NCBI GenBank assembly: GCA_001599715.1
Contig: BCHU01000003.1
Coordinates: 1,860,001-1,924,000, forward strand
DNA: 64,000 nt
Source of the DNA: Phaeotremella fagi
Lineage: Eukaryota; Basidiomycota; Tremellomycetes; Tremellales; Phaeotremellaceae
Direction: 5' to 3'
Positions 46,509 to 57,480 of the stretch are shown here, piece after piece. The first letter of the stretch is position 1, and each line of letters opens with the position of its first letter. A model generated the notes under the pieces. It saw nothing but the letters and a program-made list of their open reading frames with translations. It was not told the DNA's origin and did not search any database. The position numbers and the translations under genes are program-made.

Positions 46509-46758
46509 TCGACTGTTGAGATTAGTAATGTATCTTCTCTTTTCAATATGCTGGAAAGGCTCAAGGACAGCACTGAGGGTAATCACGCCTCTACCGCTTC
46601 ACGGCAACAAATCACTCGCAATTAAAACATCAATTTCAAGCTTTACACTATGAGATTCACTCCACTGACGCACTCGTACTTTTTTATGGAAACTACAAAA
46701 ACTACCTCAGACTCCTCTTCCTCTTACCAAACAGTTCAAAGGAGCGGATCCTTTCACA

Positions 46759-47367
46759 CTACTGGTTCTCTTTCGAAGACTGTTTGGATCCCTCCTCTGA
46801 AGTGAGGGGGGCTGCTGCGGAAACCCCACTCTTCTTGATTTGATCTTGCTCCTCCATCATCCTGGACAGCCCAGAGAACATGCCCTCGACCCCCGCCTTC
46901 AAATTTTTGGAGTAGTTTTGGAGAATTGAAAGAAACCCCGGTTCATCCCAATCTGGTTCGTCCTCATCTGAGCTCCCAAGATCTCCCCGGTATTCTACTA
47001 CTTTGAAATAATTGTTTCTGAAATCAGAAATGCCTGAATGACCTTTTGATCGGGAAAGTCTGAGACCGATTTTGCGAACACCAGACACAAGTAATGAAGC
47101 AGTCGAACGGTGGTGGAAATCTCTGGTGGCAAGATAGATGTCGATGGATTCGACCAGTTGGTTTGTTTCGTTCTCGATATCAACCATGATGTTAGAGAGC
47201 TGAAGGGTTTGCTCTTCACTAGGAGTGCCGGTGATCCCCAACTTTTCGTCAACGAAAGGGGTGAGGCGAGTAAATTGTTTGTCGAGATGATGGAGACGAG
47301 ACTTCATGTGCTGAGTGTAGTCTGATCTATCTTCAGCATATTGTGCAAGTAAGTAGGATGAATCCAT
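46759..47367 (-). CDS. Orphan intronless protein, tandem pair member 1
   Basis: 202 aa, single exon, start at the first ATG (MDSSYLLAQ). Mostly helical with heptad-like stretches: HMKSRLHHLDKQFTRLTPFV, LSNIMVDIENETNQLVESI, then HRSTASLLVSGVRKIG. An acidic SSDEDEPDWDEPGFL segment and LKAGVEGMFSGLSRMMEEQ follow, with a Ser/Lys-rich tail. No signal peptide or membrane segment. Paralogous along its whole length to the next gene. I do not recognise the family; it may be lineage-specific. The coiled-coil prediction is by eye. Confidence 0.75.
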   Translation of the reverse strand: MDSSYLLAQYAEDRSDYTQHMKSRLHHLDKQFTRLTPFVDEKLGITGTPSEEQTLQLSNIMVDIENETNQLVESIDIYLATRDFHHRSTASLLVSGVRKIGLRLSRSKGHSGISDFRNNYFKVVEYRGDLGSSDEDEPDWDEPGFLSILQNYSKNLKAGVEGMFSGLSRMMEEQDQIKKSGVSAAAPLTSEEGSKQSSKENQ

Positions 47368-47839
47368 GTTTTTGTTTTCTACTCGTGTTCAAGACTGTGA
47401 TTTCCTGGTGAGAAATAGTAGGAGAAAGTAAGTGAAGAGGGATAAAAAAAGAGACAAAGTTTACTTGTTTTATCTCAAGACCCAGCTGGAGAGGTCAAAG
47501 GAAGTTACTGTAGCTATCATAGGCTGACAGGCTCCAATGTCTGCATGAAAGGACAACATGAAAGGACAAAACTGAAAGGATGACCTCATGGAAACTGCTA
47601 GAAAATCCTTACATATTCGATATATCAGAATTTCTATCACAAAGTTGACACTCTTTCCACCACTTTGTAGCAGTAAAGTTACCTTTTTCATTGAACTATC
47701 AAGATCAAGCTTTCACTTCACTGACACATTCATTCGTTACTAAAAAAATTACCAAAACTACCTAAGACTCGTCTTCACTTTACCACCACTCACTAACCTC
47801 CCTACCAAACAATTCAAAAGAGCCGATCATTTCACACTA
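47368..47839. other. Intergenic part of the tandem duplication
   Basis: 472 bases containing the promoter of pair member 1 and the 3' flank of member 2; both halves match flanks of the other copy. No other feature. Confidence 0.6.
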
Positions 47840-48418
47840 CTAGTTTTTCGAAGAATTCATTTTGTCCCACTCCTTTGAAGAGATGGGAACTGCTCTCTTC
47901 CCAAGCAACCCTAATTGACTTTGGTCGTACTCCATCCGGAGCAGCTGACTGAACATCCCCTCGACCCGCAAATCGAGGTCTTGTGAACAGCTTCTGAGAG
48001 TTGACAGGAAGGTATTCCCCGGTTTCTCCCAATCTGACTCTTTTTGAGTTTGCTTCAAAACATCTTGCTGGACGATTTTAGCTTTGGTAAACCCATTCTT
48101 GAATTGAGAAGTGGCCGAATCATCCCATTCATGATGGGCACCGACATGGACCTTCCGAATACCAGAATCCAATAATGAACCAGTGGAACGACTGAATTTT
48201 TGGTTCTCGAGATAGATGTTGATGAATGAGACCAGCTCGTCTTTTGAATTCTTGATGGCATTCAAGATTGGACGGAGGTCTTTAGTTTGCTGCTTGGTAA
48301 GATCTCCGTTGGTCTCGTTTACCAGACTGGTAAGAGGCTCGAATGTTCGGTTGAGGCGATCGAGAAGCTCTGCGTGTTGTTTGTATTGTGATTGATTGTA
48401 TGACGGGAGGGTCGACAT
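47840..48418 (-). CDS. Orphan intronless protein, tandem pair member 2
   Basis: 192 aa, single exon (MSTLPSYNQSQYKQHAE). Aligned with member 1 it keeps LLDRLNRTFEPLTSLV, ILNAIKNSKDELVSFINIYL, RSTGSLLDSGIRKV, an acidic-aromatic ESDWEKPGNTFL, and LRVEGMFSQLLRME, but lacks the Asp/Glu cluster and has a shorter tail. No signal peptide. The common blocks suggest a helical bundle with a conserved SLL-SG-RK turn. Duplicated together with its flanks. Function unknown. Confidence 0.75.
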   Translation of the reverse strand: MSTLPSYNQSQYKQHAELLDRLNRTFEPLTSLVNETNGDLTKQQTKDLRPILNAIKNSKDELVSFINIYLENQKFSRSTGSLLDSGIRKVHVGAHHEWDDSATSQFKNGFTKAKIVQQDVLKQTQKESDWEKPGNTFLSTLRSCSQDLDLRVEGMFSQLLRMEYDQSQLGLLGKRAVPISSKEWDKMNSSKN

Positions 48419-48847
48419 GATTGTCTATTCGTGCTCAAAGCTGTGATTGACTTGTAGAAAGTAGTATGAGTGAACACAAAAAGAAAATGAAGGATAATGA
48501 CAGAGAAGAGCCTTCTCGTCTTCTAAATGAAGACCCAGAGAGGTCAAAGGAACTAGCTGTCATAGACTGACAGGCTCCACTACCTAAAAGGACAAAAACT
48601 AAAAGGACTCCCTCCTGGAACTGCTAGAATATCTTTACATGTTTGATAAATCAGATTACCTATCACAAAGGTTACACTCTTTTGTGTACTTGCTTCATGT
48701 GAGAGATTGTCAAAGCCACTCACTTTCACAAACCGCCACATTCAAATACGTCATCACAGGGTTACTATCCATCCAAGAAGTAAAAGAGGATATGATCTTC
48801 AGATCCAACATCCATAAATTAAGTTTTTAATATCAACAATATCACCA
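48419..48847. promoter_or_regulatory. Divergent promoter, pair member 2 / membrane-protein gene
   Basis: 429 bases, the left 270 of which match the upstream flank of pair member 1. Nothing else seen. Confidence 0.55.
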
Positions 48848-49962
48848 ATGTCAAGCTACGACCCCCCAGTAGAAGATCTAATAACCCCCCAGGAGTTCAA
48901 AGCTTCAATGCGTCTAGTCAGACTCCAGATAGCTATCCCTATAAGTGTTCTCATTTCCATGGGAGCCAATCTGGTTTGTGCTCTAGCCATCAAACCTGGT
49001 CTGGCCGGGATTTCAGCTTTGAAACCTACTCTCCTCACTCCAAATTCTTATTTGATTGGGTTTTATTGGGTTGTGTTGTATATCTTGCAGAGTGGGTCGA
49101 AGGTTTTCTGGGATGGGAATTATACTGACTGTATTAGTCGGATTCTGTCTTGAGCTGCTTCTTGTACGGAAGGATGAGACCAAGGTGGGGACTTTACTCT
49201 CAACGTTACTGATACCAGGAAACACTCGTTAACGGTGTCGGACTTCGTTTCGCTATTGCCAATTGGTTGATGGCAGGGTGGGCTGTATGTTGGACACTCC
49301 AGGTGTTTATCGTTTCAGAAGTTTTAATCTTGTTAAACGTGATCAACGTGTGAGTATTTCCAACAACAGGATCATTCTGACATGCACCCAGACTCTCCAT
49401 CTTGATCACTCTCATCCCCCACCCCCCATCATTCAAAAGACCACTTGACGCTCTATTCATCCATTCACCGATGATGCTGTTGTTCTCAATCCTCTTCCAA
49501 GTAGATTGGTTACACAACGGATTCGTAGCTTTGAACTGGATCATCAGGGATGAATCTCAACTTGGTCGATACACTTGGCAAGCTGTTGGATCGATCGCCG
49601 CTGTCAATTTGATAGTTGCTATATGGGAAGCAGCCAGACGTTCTTAGTAAGCCTGTCACTGGTTACATAATCCAGAACTAACTTCGTATAGCATCATGAC
49701 AGCTTCATCTGTTTATCTGCTATTCTCCATCCTCCTCTCTTCGCCAAGAACGACTCCGACATTACCAACAACAGCTCTACCCAAACCAACACCTTTACTT
49801 ATAACTTTAATCGTCTGTTTGGTACTTCATCCTGTCGCTTTGATTGCCGGATTGGCCTGGAAGAGAACCCGTGAAAGAGAAGGTAGAATCAGACTTGAGG
49901 AAGAGGTTGAGAGAGCTGAAGAGAGGGAGGCGGAAGCTGAGATCGCCGCCGGAACTGCTTAG
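48848..49962 (+). CDS. Multi-pass integral membrane protein of unknown function
   Basis: 299 aa from exons 48848..49091, 49138..49184, 49219..49349, 49440..49646, 49692..49962. About seven hydrophobic segments: ISVLISMGANLVCALAI, SYLIGFYWVVLYILQIGF, FAIANWLMAGWAVCWTLQVF, EVLILLNVINV, LLFSILFQVDWLHNGFVAL, VGSIAAVNLIVAIW, VYLLFSILLSS and a last LLITLIVCLVLHPVALIAGL. It ends in a cytosolic Glu/Arg-rich helix. The layout resembles fungal DUF1774-type membrane proteins, but I cannot confirm that. The 34-nt intron 2 and the second exon (47 nt) are needed to keep the KDETKETLVNGVGLRF reading. Confidence 0.82.
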
Positions 49963-50170
49963 GTGAAGTGAGACGAGAGCTAGGAGGATCTGTCGTTGAT
50001 GTAGAGCGCGCTAGTCGGATTATGAAGATACCCAGTTGCAACAAGTTTACAACCAGACGTCGGTGTCAAGAGAAAGTCTTTACCGCTTATACTACGAATA
50101 GTACTAACATCCACGTCGATGACATATGGTACCTTCAAATTCATACTAATCATTAACCATCTACAAACAC

Positions 50171-52855
50171 TCATCTAGAATCAGCTAACAAAATCTCCTC
50201 AAGAGCGTCAACAACCTCAACATCCAATTCGAACCCTCGCAACCGACTCAAAGTAACTCCCAGCGTAGAACCTTTATTCACGACATCAAGTATTTTACCT
50301 TTAACGTCGATACCGAGTTGGAAAGAATCGAGTAGGTCGTATACGATTGCTTTGACGTCGTTATGGAGAAGTTGGGGGTTAGCACCCAATTCAATGGATT
50401 TACTGGTAAACTTTCCAAGATCGATTAAAGTGTTGTTCTTGATCTTCTTGTTTTGATAAGTAGGTTCACAGGAGACTACATGTAACAACCAGGATTTCTC
50501 GATTGGTGAATCGATTTCCAAAACCCCCGTTTTTTGAGTGTACCTAATAGTCATCTTGTTAAATTTGACATCCTGAATTTCAGCTCCTTTACCGTCGTCT
50601 TCGTAAAGCACGAATTCAGCGTCTGAACCAACGACCAAGATGATTTCGATGATCTCTGGATTTTCAGTCCCATTCTGTAGATCACTTTTATCGATTGGCA
50701 AGATCGTTCCTTGTTTTGCTAGAACCGGGATCTGATTCAACAAACGATGTAATCGTACGATCCTATCTCCTTCATAGACTACACCGGTGAAGATATCAAC
50801 CCAAACCCCAGGTGGTAACCAAGTTGGAGCGACTCCTCTGAGGGTTGATCGATCTCTTGGTGAAGTGATCGGAGAAACCAACAGATCACCAAAGAAATAT
50901 TCGTTCTTGTGTTGATAAGCTAATTCTTCATTGGGGTACTCGTGATATACAGGTTTAATCAATGTTTCACCTGTTCTAGCTGCTTCCACTGATTTGGTGT
51001 AGATGAACGGGATCAGACGGTGGCGGAGTTGCAGGGCTTCTTTCATTACCTGTTGGGTTTCTGGGGAGTGACGCCATGGTTCGCGCGTGTTGTAGGGGTT
51101 TATGGAGGAATGTAGTCGGAGGATAGGCGAGAAGACTCCAAGTTGCGTCCAACGGGCCATCAGTTCGTTATCCTGGTATTAGAGTTTGTTAGATATTTAA
51201 CTGACTCACCTTGTACCCGTGATAATGTCCCCCAATGTCGTTTGACCACCAGCCAAATCCAGCGTTAGAAGCTGTAGCTGTGAATTCAGGCTGGAAATGC
51301 AGGGATTCCCAGGTGATATGGGTGTCCTGGGATTTACACTCAGTGTCAAAAGTTCGAACCCTCGCTTCGACTCACACCTGAAAACCCGATTGGATATCTT
51401 TGACTACCTAAACCTGCGAATCTTGAGAACGTCATACATCTGTTCCCTCGCCAACCGCTGTCCAAGAAATGGAAATGGTTGAGAATCCATAATGGATCTA
51501 TGCCCACTTGTTTGGAGTAGGTACCTGGAGATGGGTTAGTGGAGCATGACTGGGTAGACTTACCCTGTTGCCAATCTAACCACCAAAGGTCGATACCCTA
51601 CGATCGATCAGTTAGACCCTCACCTGGACCCACCTGTTCCTCTAGCGTATGCGACAAAACAGTAAAATAAGCAGCCATAAACTCCTTATCAACAGCGTTA
51701 AACCCAATTCCAGTTCCTTCACTAGCATCTCTACCCAAAGCTTTACACATTTTCGGATAGATCTCTTCGAAACTTCTAACCCCATCTGCTGGATGGGTGT
51801 TGACCGAGATCTTTAAGTTCAAGTCGTGCAGTTGTTGAAGGAATTTTTCGGGGTCCGGGAATAATTTTTTATTCCATCTGAAGTCGGGTGGGGTTTGAGC
51901 TTTGTCTGGATCGGTTCACTCACGTATAACCGGTCCAACCTGAACCTTGACCTTCTGGGATGTCGTCCACTAAATGCCAGTCCATATCTAAAACGGCTAC
52001 CGATAATGGAATCTCTTCCTTCTTGAATCGTTCCATTACACCAAGATATTCCTCGGCAGAGTATTTGTCTGGTCTAGATCAACAATTGGTTTTAAAAGCT
52101 ACAGGTGACATACAATATCTTGACCACCAATTACCTAACGCCCATCTAGGCAACAAGGGTGGTTTACCAGAAATCTCGTTGAACACTTTTAACGCTTCCT
52201 TGTAATCTCGTCCGTAGGCGAAGAGATAGTAATCTTGTCGATTCGGTTGACGGGAGCCTACCCAGTTGTCTGTCAAGATCATTGACTTTGAGTCGTCGAT
52301 GAAAGCGAACCCTTCCTGTAAATTGTCAGCGCGAATACCACAGTTGAACACTCACTTTTGATAGAATCCCCGCCTCCAATTCACATCTTCCGTTGACGTC
52401 GTCCAACGTTCGTGCTGTTCCTCCCAGATTCGAGATGGGGACTCCAAACCTCCATTCTGAAGTGTGGTTGCCGACTAGACAACTGTCAACAAAACAAATA
52501 CACCTCAAAAACAATTCCCTAACCCACGTTTAGAATTCAACACAACATGTAAACCACTAGGACTAAATTCCTTCCCGTCATAACTCAAATGGAATCTTTC
52601 AGTATAAACATCAATCCCACCTTGACCATCTTCGATAACCTTGAATTTAGGTGTCGCTAGATTCCTGTTGATCACAAAAGTCGACGCTCGATCTTCGAAA
52701 CCTATTTCGTTGGGTGGACTCGATTCCAATCGAATCAAGCCTGGGGTGAGGATTGTGATTCTATGGTTTTGGAATTGGAGGGTCGATTCTTTCGGGGCTT
52801 GCGGGGTGAACTTTAGAGGGGGCAGAGAGGATAACCATTTCTCAGAGAGTGACAT
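50171..52855 (-). CDS. GH31 family alpha-glucosidase, probably cytosolic
   Basis: Retaining glycoside hydrolase acting on alpha-linked glucose or xylose. Nine exons: 52855..52528, 52474..52356, 52315..52114, 52068..51924, 51877..51634, 51597..51564, 51524..51376, 51326..51210, 51172..50171; 779 aa. N-terminal beta domain with NLGGTARTLD, then GFAFIDDSKSM, LPRWALGNWWSRY and LDMDWHLVDD. The nucleophile loop GIDLWWLDWQQG, with its catalytic Asp, lies on a 34-nt exon. RFAGLGSQRYPIGFSGD carries the acid/base region, then GFGWWSNDIGGH, PILRLHSS and FGDLLVSPI. Distal beta domains end the protein. No signal peptide, so it may act on cytosolic glycans, glycogen breakdown products or imported oligosaccharides. 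DWQQ rather than DMNE places it apart from secreted maltases. Exon 2 begins after the second of two close acceptors. Confidence 0.93.
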
Positions 52856-53241
52856 CTTGGTTTGGTTACTCCAATCTCTCTTGGGCTTCAGTCTTATGCT
52901 TACTTATACTGTATCTTCGTAGATATGGATACCTCTTGAGTTGGACCGACGATTCACCGTCTCACTATCCAGCTGACATTTCTACGTCACTAGTGCCAAA
53001 AGTGACCGATTATTATCCGGTCACAGTATCTACGCCATGCTTTCGAGAACATGCATAAATGTCTTAGAATTTTATGGGATGAACCCTTTGTGCAGTAGCA
53101 TAACGCCGATCATAACTCCGCCACTATGCCACGAGAAGCCAACTCCTCCACCTCCTTGCTCGATGTAATAAATGACAATCAAATTTCAATTCCACTTTTA
53201 CATCTTACCATCATCTATATCTTATCAATTTCATCTTCACC
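52856..53241. promoter_or_regulatory. Divergent promoter, GH31 gene / RNA15
   Basis: 386 bases between outward-facing starts. A near-palindromic TGACCGATTATTATCCGGTCA lies at about 53002-53023. No gene seen. Confidence 0.5.
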
Positions 53242-54740
53242 ATGCCCCCTTCAGGTGGTTCAAGAACTATATTTGGTGAGCTATAGTAAGAAAATTCGGA
53301 CGTAGCTGACATTTTACCCAGTTGCAAATCTTCCTTTGTTAGTTCCCTGCTCTTCGTCTTGACCATGAACTAACCCATTTCCAGTGACGTCTCTGAAGAA
53401 CAACTCGCTAATGTTTTCGCTGAAGCTGGACCGGTTAATAATGTAGAGTAAGCAGATGTCGCAGAAGGAGACACCATCTGACTGTACTGATAGAATCAAA
53501 TTCGATCCAGCAACTGGTAAATCAAAAGGCTACGCCTTTGTTCAATTCTACGGTAGGTCCAAAAGTCATAGGGACATAGTGCCTAAACCCCTTCTAGACG
53601 ACGCAACAGCTCTCTCAGCAGTGAGGAATCTGCAATCAGTCCCAGTAAACGGCAGGAATCTCCGTGTCGAACCATCAACAGACGAACCTACACATCAAAG
53701 AGGGACGCTGGGCGGACGACCTGGTCGAGGCAGAGGAGGCGGTGGGGGACCAGATTTCGGACGTGAAAGGGAAAGATCACCACCGCCCTTCGTTAGAGGT
53801 GGCTACAACCCACCTAGATCTGATGCATTTTCAAACCAGCCACCACCTCAACAATCTTTACCACCACCTGCTGGCCCACCTGGACATCTGGGAGGTAGAA
53901 TCGATATCGCTGCGCTTCCACCTGGAACGGATTTACCGGGTACTACCCCACTTGACGCCATCAGTAAAACTCTGGCTGCTGTTAGTCCAGGTCAAATGCA
54001 GGAGGTTATGGCTGGTATGAAGGTGGGTGGGGTTTGGATACCGTTTTACTGACTAGATCGGAAGACTTTAATCACCACACAACCAGATCAAGCTCGTCAA
54101 TTGTTAGCCAACAAACCTCAACTAGCTTATGCTCTGTTCCAAGCTATGCTTCTGATGAATATAATAGATCCAGCTGTTTTACAGGTATGCTATTGTTCAA
54201 TGTCACAAGAGACTAACGCCTCCAGCGAATCACACCGGTCCCAGCACCACCCGCTGCACAATACCAAGCCTACCCACCAGCCGCAGTTCCAGCATCCATA
54301 CCACCCCCAACCCAAAACTATTATCCACCCCCACCAAACCAATCTTACAGACCACCACCACCAGTCAACCCATCGCCTGCACCTTACGCACCACCTTCAC
54401 AGACTTATGCACCTCCTCCACAACAATATCAACCCCCACCACAGAGTTATCCCCCTCCTCCACAGAACGACGGTTTGGCAGCTGCACAAGCTGCGCTGGC
54501 TGGAACGAATTTACCAGAGGATCAGAAGGTGCGTGCAGTCTGTTGCCGTGGGCTATACTGATTAGACATTTCGTTCAGGCAATGTTGCTTCAAGTTCTCA
54601 GTCTTACAAACGATCAGATCAATGCTTTGGACGCAACGCAGAAAGCTTCAATCATGGCTTTGGTACGTTGTCTAGGTGGTATATTTAACAGAACTAATGA
54701 ATTCGTTTAGAGACAACAATTCCTTGGAGCTGCAGCTTAG
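53242..54740 (+). CDS. RNA15: Cleavage stimulation factor 64 kDa subunit / Rna15
   Basis: RNA-binding subunit of the mRNA 3'-end cleavage and polyadenylation machinery. Nine exons: 53242..53275, 53322..53337, 53385..53447, 53494..53552, 53598..54022, 54065..54184, 54226..54528, 54579..54662, 54711..54740; 377 aa. RRM at about residues 8-85 with RNP2 IFVANLPFD, SEEQLANVFAEAGPV and RNP1 KSKGYAFVQF. An Arg/Gly and Pro-rich linker leads to the hinge (TPLDAISKTLAAVSPGQMQEV, then TQPDQARQLLANKPQLAYAL) that binds Rna14/CstF-77. A Pro/Gln/Tyr-rich stretch follows, and the C-terminal three-helix domain LLQVLSLTNDQINALDATQ that contacts the cleavage factor Pcf11. Exon 2 is 16 nt and encodes part of RNP2. 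Confidence 0.95.
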
Positions 54741-54895
54741 GTGTTTGAGAACTTTTTTGGAGGGTATGAAGCGAGGAAATGGGATTGAGACGCACGCAGT
54801 ATTTTCGTATCGAATGAAGAAACTTCATTATGCACATGTATAAATAGATCGCCGTAACGGCTTGACTAAGACCATGGCGTAACCCTAGCATTCGC

Positions 54896-55992
54896 CTAAG
54901 CCTCATCATCATCAATCTCTTCAACAGTAGCAGATTGAACATGTCTCTTAGTCGTCGTCGTCGAATCCAAATCAACCTCTACGGCTGAACTCGTCCCCTT
55001 TGAATCTGATTTCTCCTTTCTGGATTTACTGGAACCGGGAATCTTCTTTTTACGTTTCTTGGGGGGTTCATCGTATGCCCATCCGGGGATGAAAGAGTCG
55101 ACCTGGTTGTATTAGTTGGAGTGGAGAAAGAGCCAAAACCAAAAGCACTCACGAATCCAACATCTTCGAATAGATTCGGGAAGATCCAAATAGCTTTTGG
55201 GAACGCGACCAAAGTGAAGACGTAAAATATCAATCTAAAGATACTCATAACGATGAAAGCTCCGATGAGGATCAAAGCGCCTATACTGAGATACCAGACT
55301 CCCAAACGTAATTTAACGGGCCAGAGGGGGAACATGACTCCAGTCAACATTATGGTGATCATGGCTATTCCACCTAGGATCGTTGTTAGAGGTGAACCCT
55401 CGTAGAACCAGGCGTAGTGGGTTAATTCTTCGAACGATTGTTGCGGGGAGAGTTGGATTGGTTTAGGTGAACCTGAGGGGAGAGGGGTTTCGGGGGTAGG
55501 TCGATCGACACGTAGGAAGAAGGCGCTGTGGGTGTTAGCTACAGCGAATTATCTCATGGGCGACTCACTAGGGTAGGAGTTTTCTCATTATCTCTTTAGC
55601 TTCCTCTTCGGTTTTTATGACGGGCACTTTCTTGAGTTTTTGATAGGCAGGTCCTTGAAGTGTACGGAGAGCTGTTTTACCTGAAAACAGATGAATATCT
55701 TGTAACCGAAACAAAGGTGTCACGACTTACCTCTGAAATAATCAATTCTTTTCCCGTTCAAAACCCCAGTTCTAACTTTCGGACCATTCTTTCCTCTCAA
55801 GAATTTGATGACGTTCTTTAGTTCTGGCGTGACCTTGATGCAGGGTTAGATGTGTGATGTTGGATGATACATTCATCGATTCTTTACTTACACGTTTTCT
55901 GTTGATTGCCTATGGTTAGTAGTCGATCTTTCGGGGTTGTTGGTTACTCACTGTGCTTCCATGACTGGTGTTGCATCGTTCAGTGATGCCAT
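54896..55992 (-). CDS. SEC62: ER translocation protein Sec62
   Basis: Component of the Sec63 complex for post-translational import through SEC61. Exons 55992..55952, 55909..55894, 55833..55731, 55680..55569, 55525..55153, 55102..54896; 283 aa. N-terminal cytosolic domain VIKFLRGKNGPKVRTGVLNG and KRIDYFRGKTALRTL, then two transmembrane segments (AMITIMLTGVMFPLWPV and LSIGALILIGAFIVMSIFRL) and a C-terminal tail with FPNLFEDVGFVDSFIPGW, a Lys-rich run (PPKKRKKK) and an acidic end. Exon 2 is only 16 nt; its donor reads GTGTAAG, with a second GT two bases in, and only the first choice keeps the frame (QSTENVTPELKN). Confidence 0.93.
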
Positions 55993-56162
55993 GGTGAGTT
56001 GAGTGTTTGTTATGGATGGAAGAACAAAAGAGAAGTAGTTGGAAGAGGGGTTAATTCTAATTGAATCGTTGCTGTCAAATGGTTGCGTGGCACGTGGCAT
56101 GCCTTTCATCTATCAAATCAGGCCAGAAAAATCAATGAAAAGTGTTCATCCGCATGCATGAT

Positions 56163-57270
56163 CTATCGCAAACTGTCTCCAAATTGTTTCTTTGCACTTC
56201 GTAGAGGTGCCCCTCGTCTCAACAGCAACACTAACATGACGGAGGTTGCGGCTGACAATGATAGCCTATTGGTTAGGAGTGTCACGAAATGCGACTCACC
56301 AAGTGACAGCATATGTCGCATGTTGGTTTCGTAATTCGATATGAGGTGGTCTACCAACTGGTATACCTTCCTGCATCAATACCGTGGAGGGAGTTTCTCC
56401 GTCTAAAATCATAAGTCAGCAAAGCTAAGCAACCAGATAAATCAGACGTACGATCAATAACATCGACTAAAACAGGTTGAACACCTTTCTCCGTACCCCC
56501 AACAAACTCAGCCATCCCAACCCGATCCTTCCAAAACCAAATATTCTCAACCAAATCGTTGTCAGGTGCCCACCAAGATTTTTCCTCTTCTCTGGTCAAC
56601 ATCCCCTCGATAATCACTTCCTGATCTATCTCATCTGGACGTAAACCTGGTGCATACTGTTCACCGTCTCGAATTGCTTTGGATCTCGTCGTAGTTATGA
56701 AACCTCGATTGACTAGGATTGTAGATGATCCTGGGACCGTTTTGGATCGGACAAAAGGAAGGATTAGGTTGTACCCTGGAACTCCGTCTTTTACTTGTGG
56801 ACCAAGTAGGATAGGTGGAGACGCGAATTGACCACGAAGTAAGACTCTCCTAAATGAGAATTCTGGTAAAGCCGACATACTACGTGGTGTTAGTATATCA
56901 TCGTAGTAATAATCAAGACCCACTTGATGATTCCAGGTAGAACCATCGGATCTTTCATCAAATTCTGATCGACCTCTTCGATAAGTGCGACTTTCCATTT
57001 TAGACGTTGAATCTGCCAAACGCCAAGAAACCCTGTTAGTATGGGTACGAAGATTAAGACGATCGTAGTGGGTCGTAGTAAGTTCCTAGTGAATGAAGAA
57101 GACGATGAGGAAGAGGAGGAGGAAGAGTTGGAGTTGAATCGGACTGGATTCGAACGAAGAGTAATTCCTATTCGATTTTTAATTTGAAAATTCGCTGGAT
57201 ATCTCGAGATCGTCCTTGGTGTTGCTACTACCCTGGTACAAGATGTGAACAACGTTGTTAGTGGTTTCAT
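56163..57270 (-). CDS. SHY1: Cytochrome c oxidase assembly factor Shy1 / SURF1
   Basis: Inner mitochondrial membrane factor for complex IV assembly. Exons 57270..56924, 56879..56452, 56402..56300, 56265..56163; 326 aa. An N-terminal presequence with a poly-Ser run precedes TM1 (PTTIVLIFVPILTGFLGVWQ) and the SURF1 signature WQIQRLKWK. FRRVLLRGQF, ILVNRGF and the loop VPVGRPPHIELRNQH-type segment (read as GIPVGRPPHIELRN) follow. The C-terminal TM2 is SLSAATSVMLVLLL with RRGAPLRS after it. The first intron removes an in-frame open stretch; the correct join gives NMSALPEFSFRR. All family blocks are intact. Confidence 0.95.
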
Positions 57271-57480
57271 TTTCTTGATTATTAGTTTTAAGTATGTCTG
57301 AAGATGATGATCGGAATTTTGGATTTTGTCATTTGTATGGACAAATTTGATTCCGTTGATAGTCCAGTCAATCAATAACAACAACAACAACAACGGTAGC
57401 GACAACGATATCTTGAATAACATCAACGACAGTAGACATGAGAATTGACCTACCCCCACATCCAAGGTGACATAACCACC
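57271..57480. promoter_or_regulatory. Divergent promoter, SHY1 / STN1
   Basis: 210 bases. An (AAC)n tract, AATAACAACAACAACAAC then GGTAGCGACAACGATATC, lies at about 57374-57411 on the STN1 strand, similar in composition to the leaders of KGD4 and MRPL27. Confidence 0.5.

Larger units (their letters stand above)
46636..48690. repeat. Direct tandem duplication of about 1.05 kb
   Basis: Two diverged copies, about 46636..47660 and 47704..48690, each containing one intronless minus-strand gene with its leader and 3' flank. Shared non-coding blocks include ACTACAAAAACTACCTCAGACTC versus ATTACCAAAACTACCTAAGACTC-like 3' sequence, TTTCACACTACT just after the stops, GAGAGGTCAAAGGAA and GACAGGCTCCA in the upstream regions, and a conserved TATCACAAAG at the far end. 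Copy spacing drifts from about 1068 to 1026 bp, so indels have accumulated. Present on no other part of the window. Confidence 0.85.

Noticed and set aside
51341..51370. tRNA T-loop-like AGTTCGAACC
   Set aside because: It lies inside a GH31 intron, and no acceptor stem, D-loop or anticodon arm can be built around it.
52470..52530. Apparent stop in the GH31 gene after the first acceptor (GACAG at about 52485)
   Set aside because: Using the next acceptor (CTAG at 52475) restores the conserved NLGGTARTLD frame.
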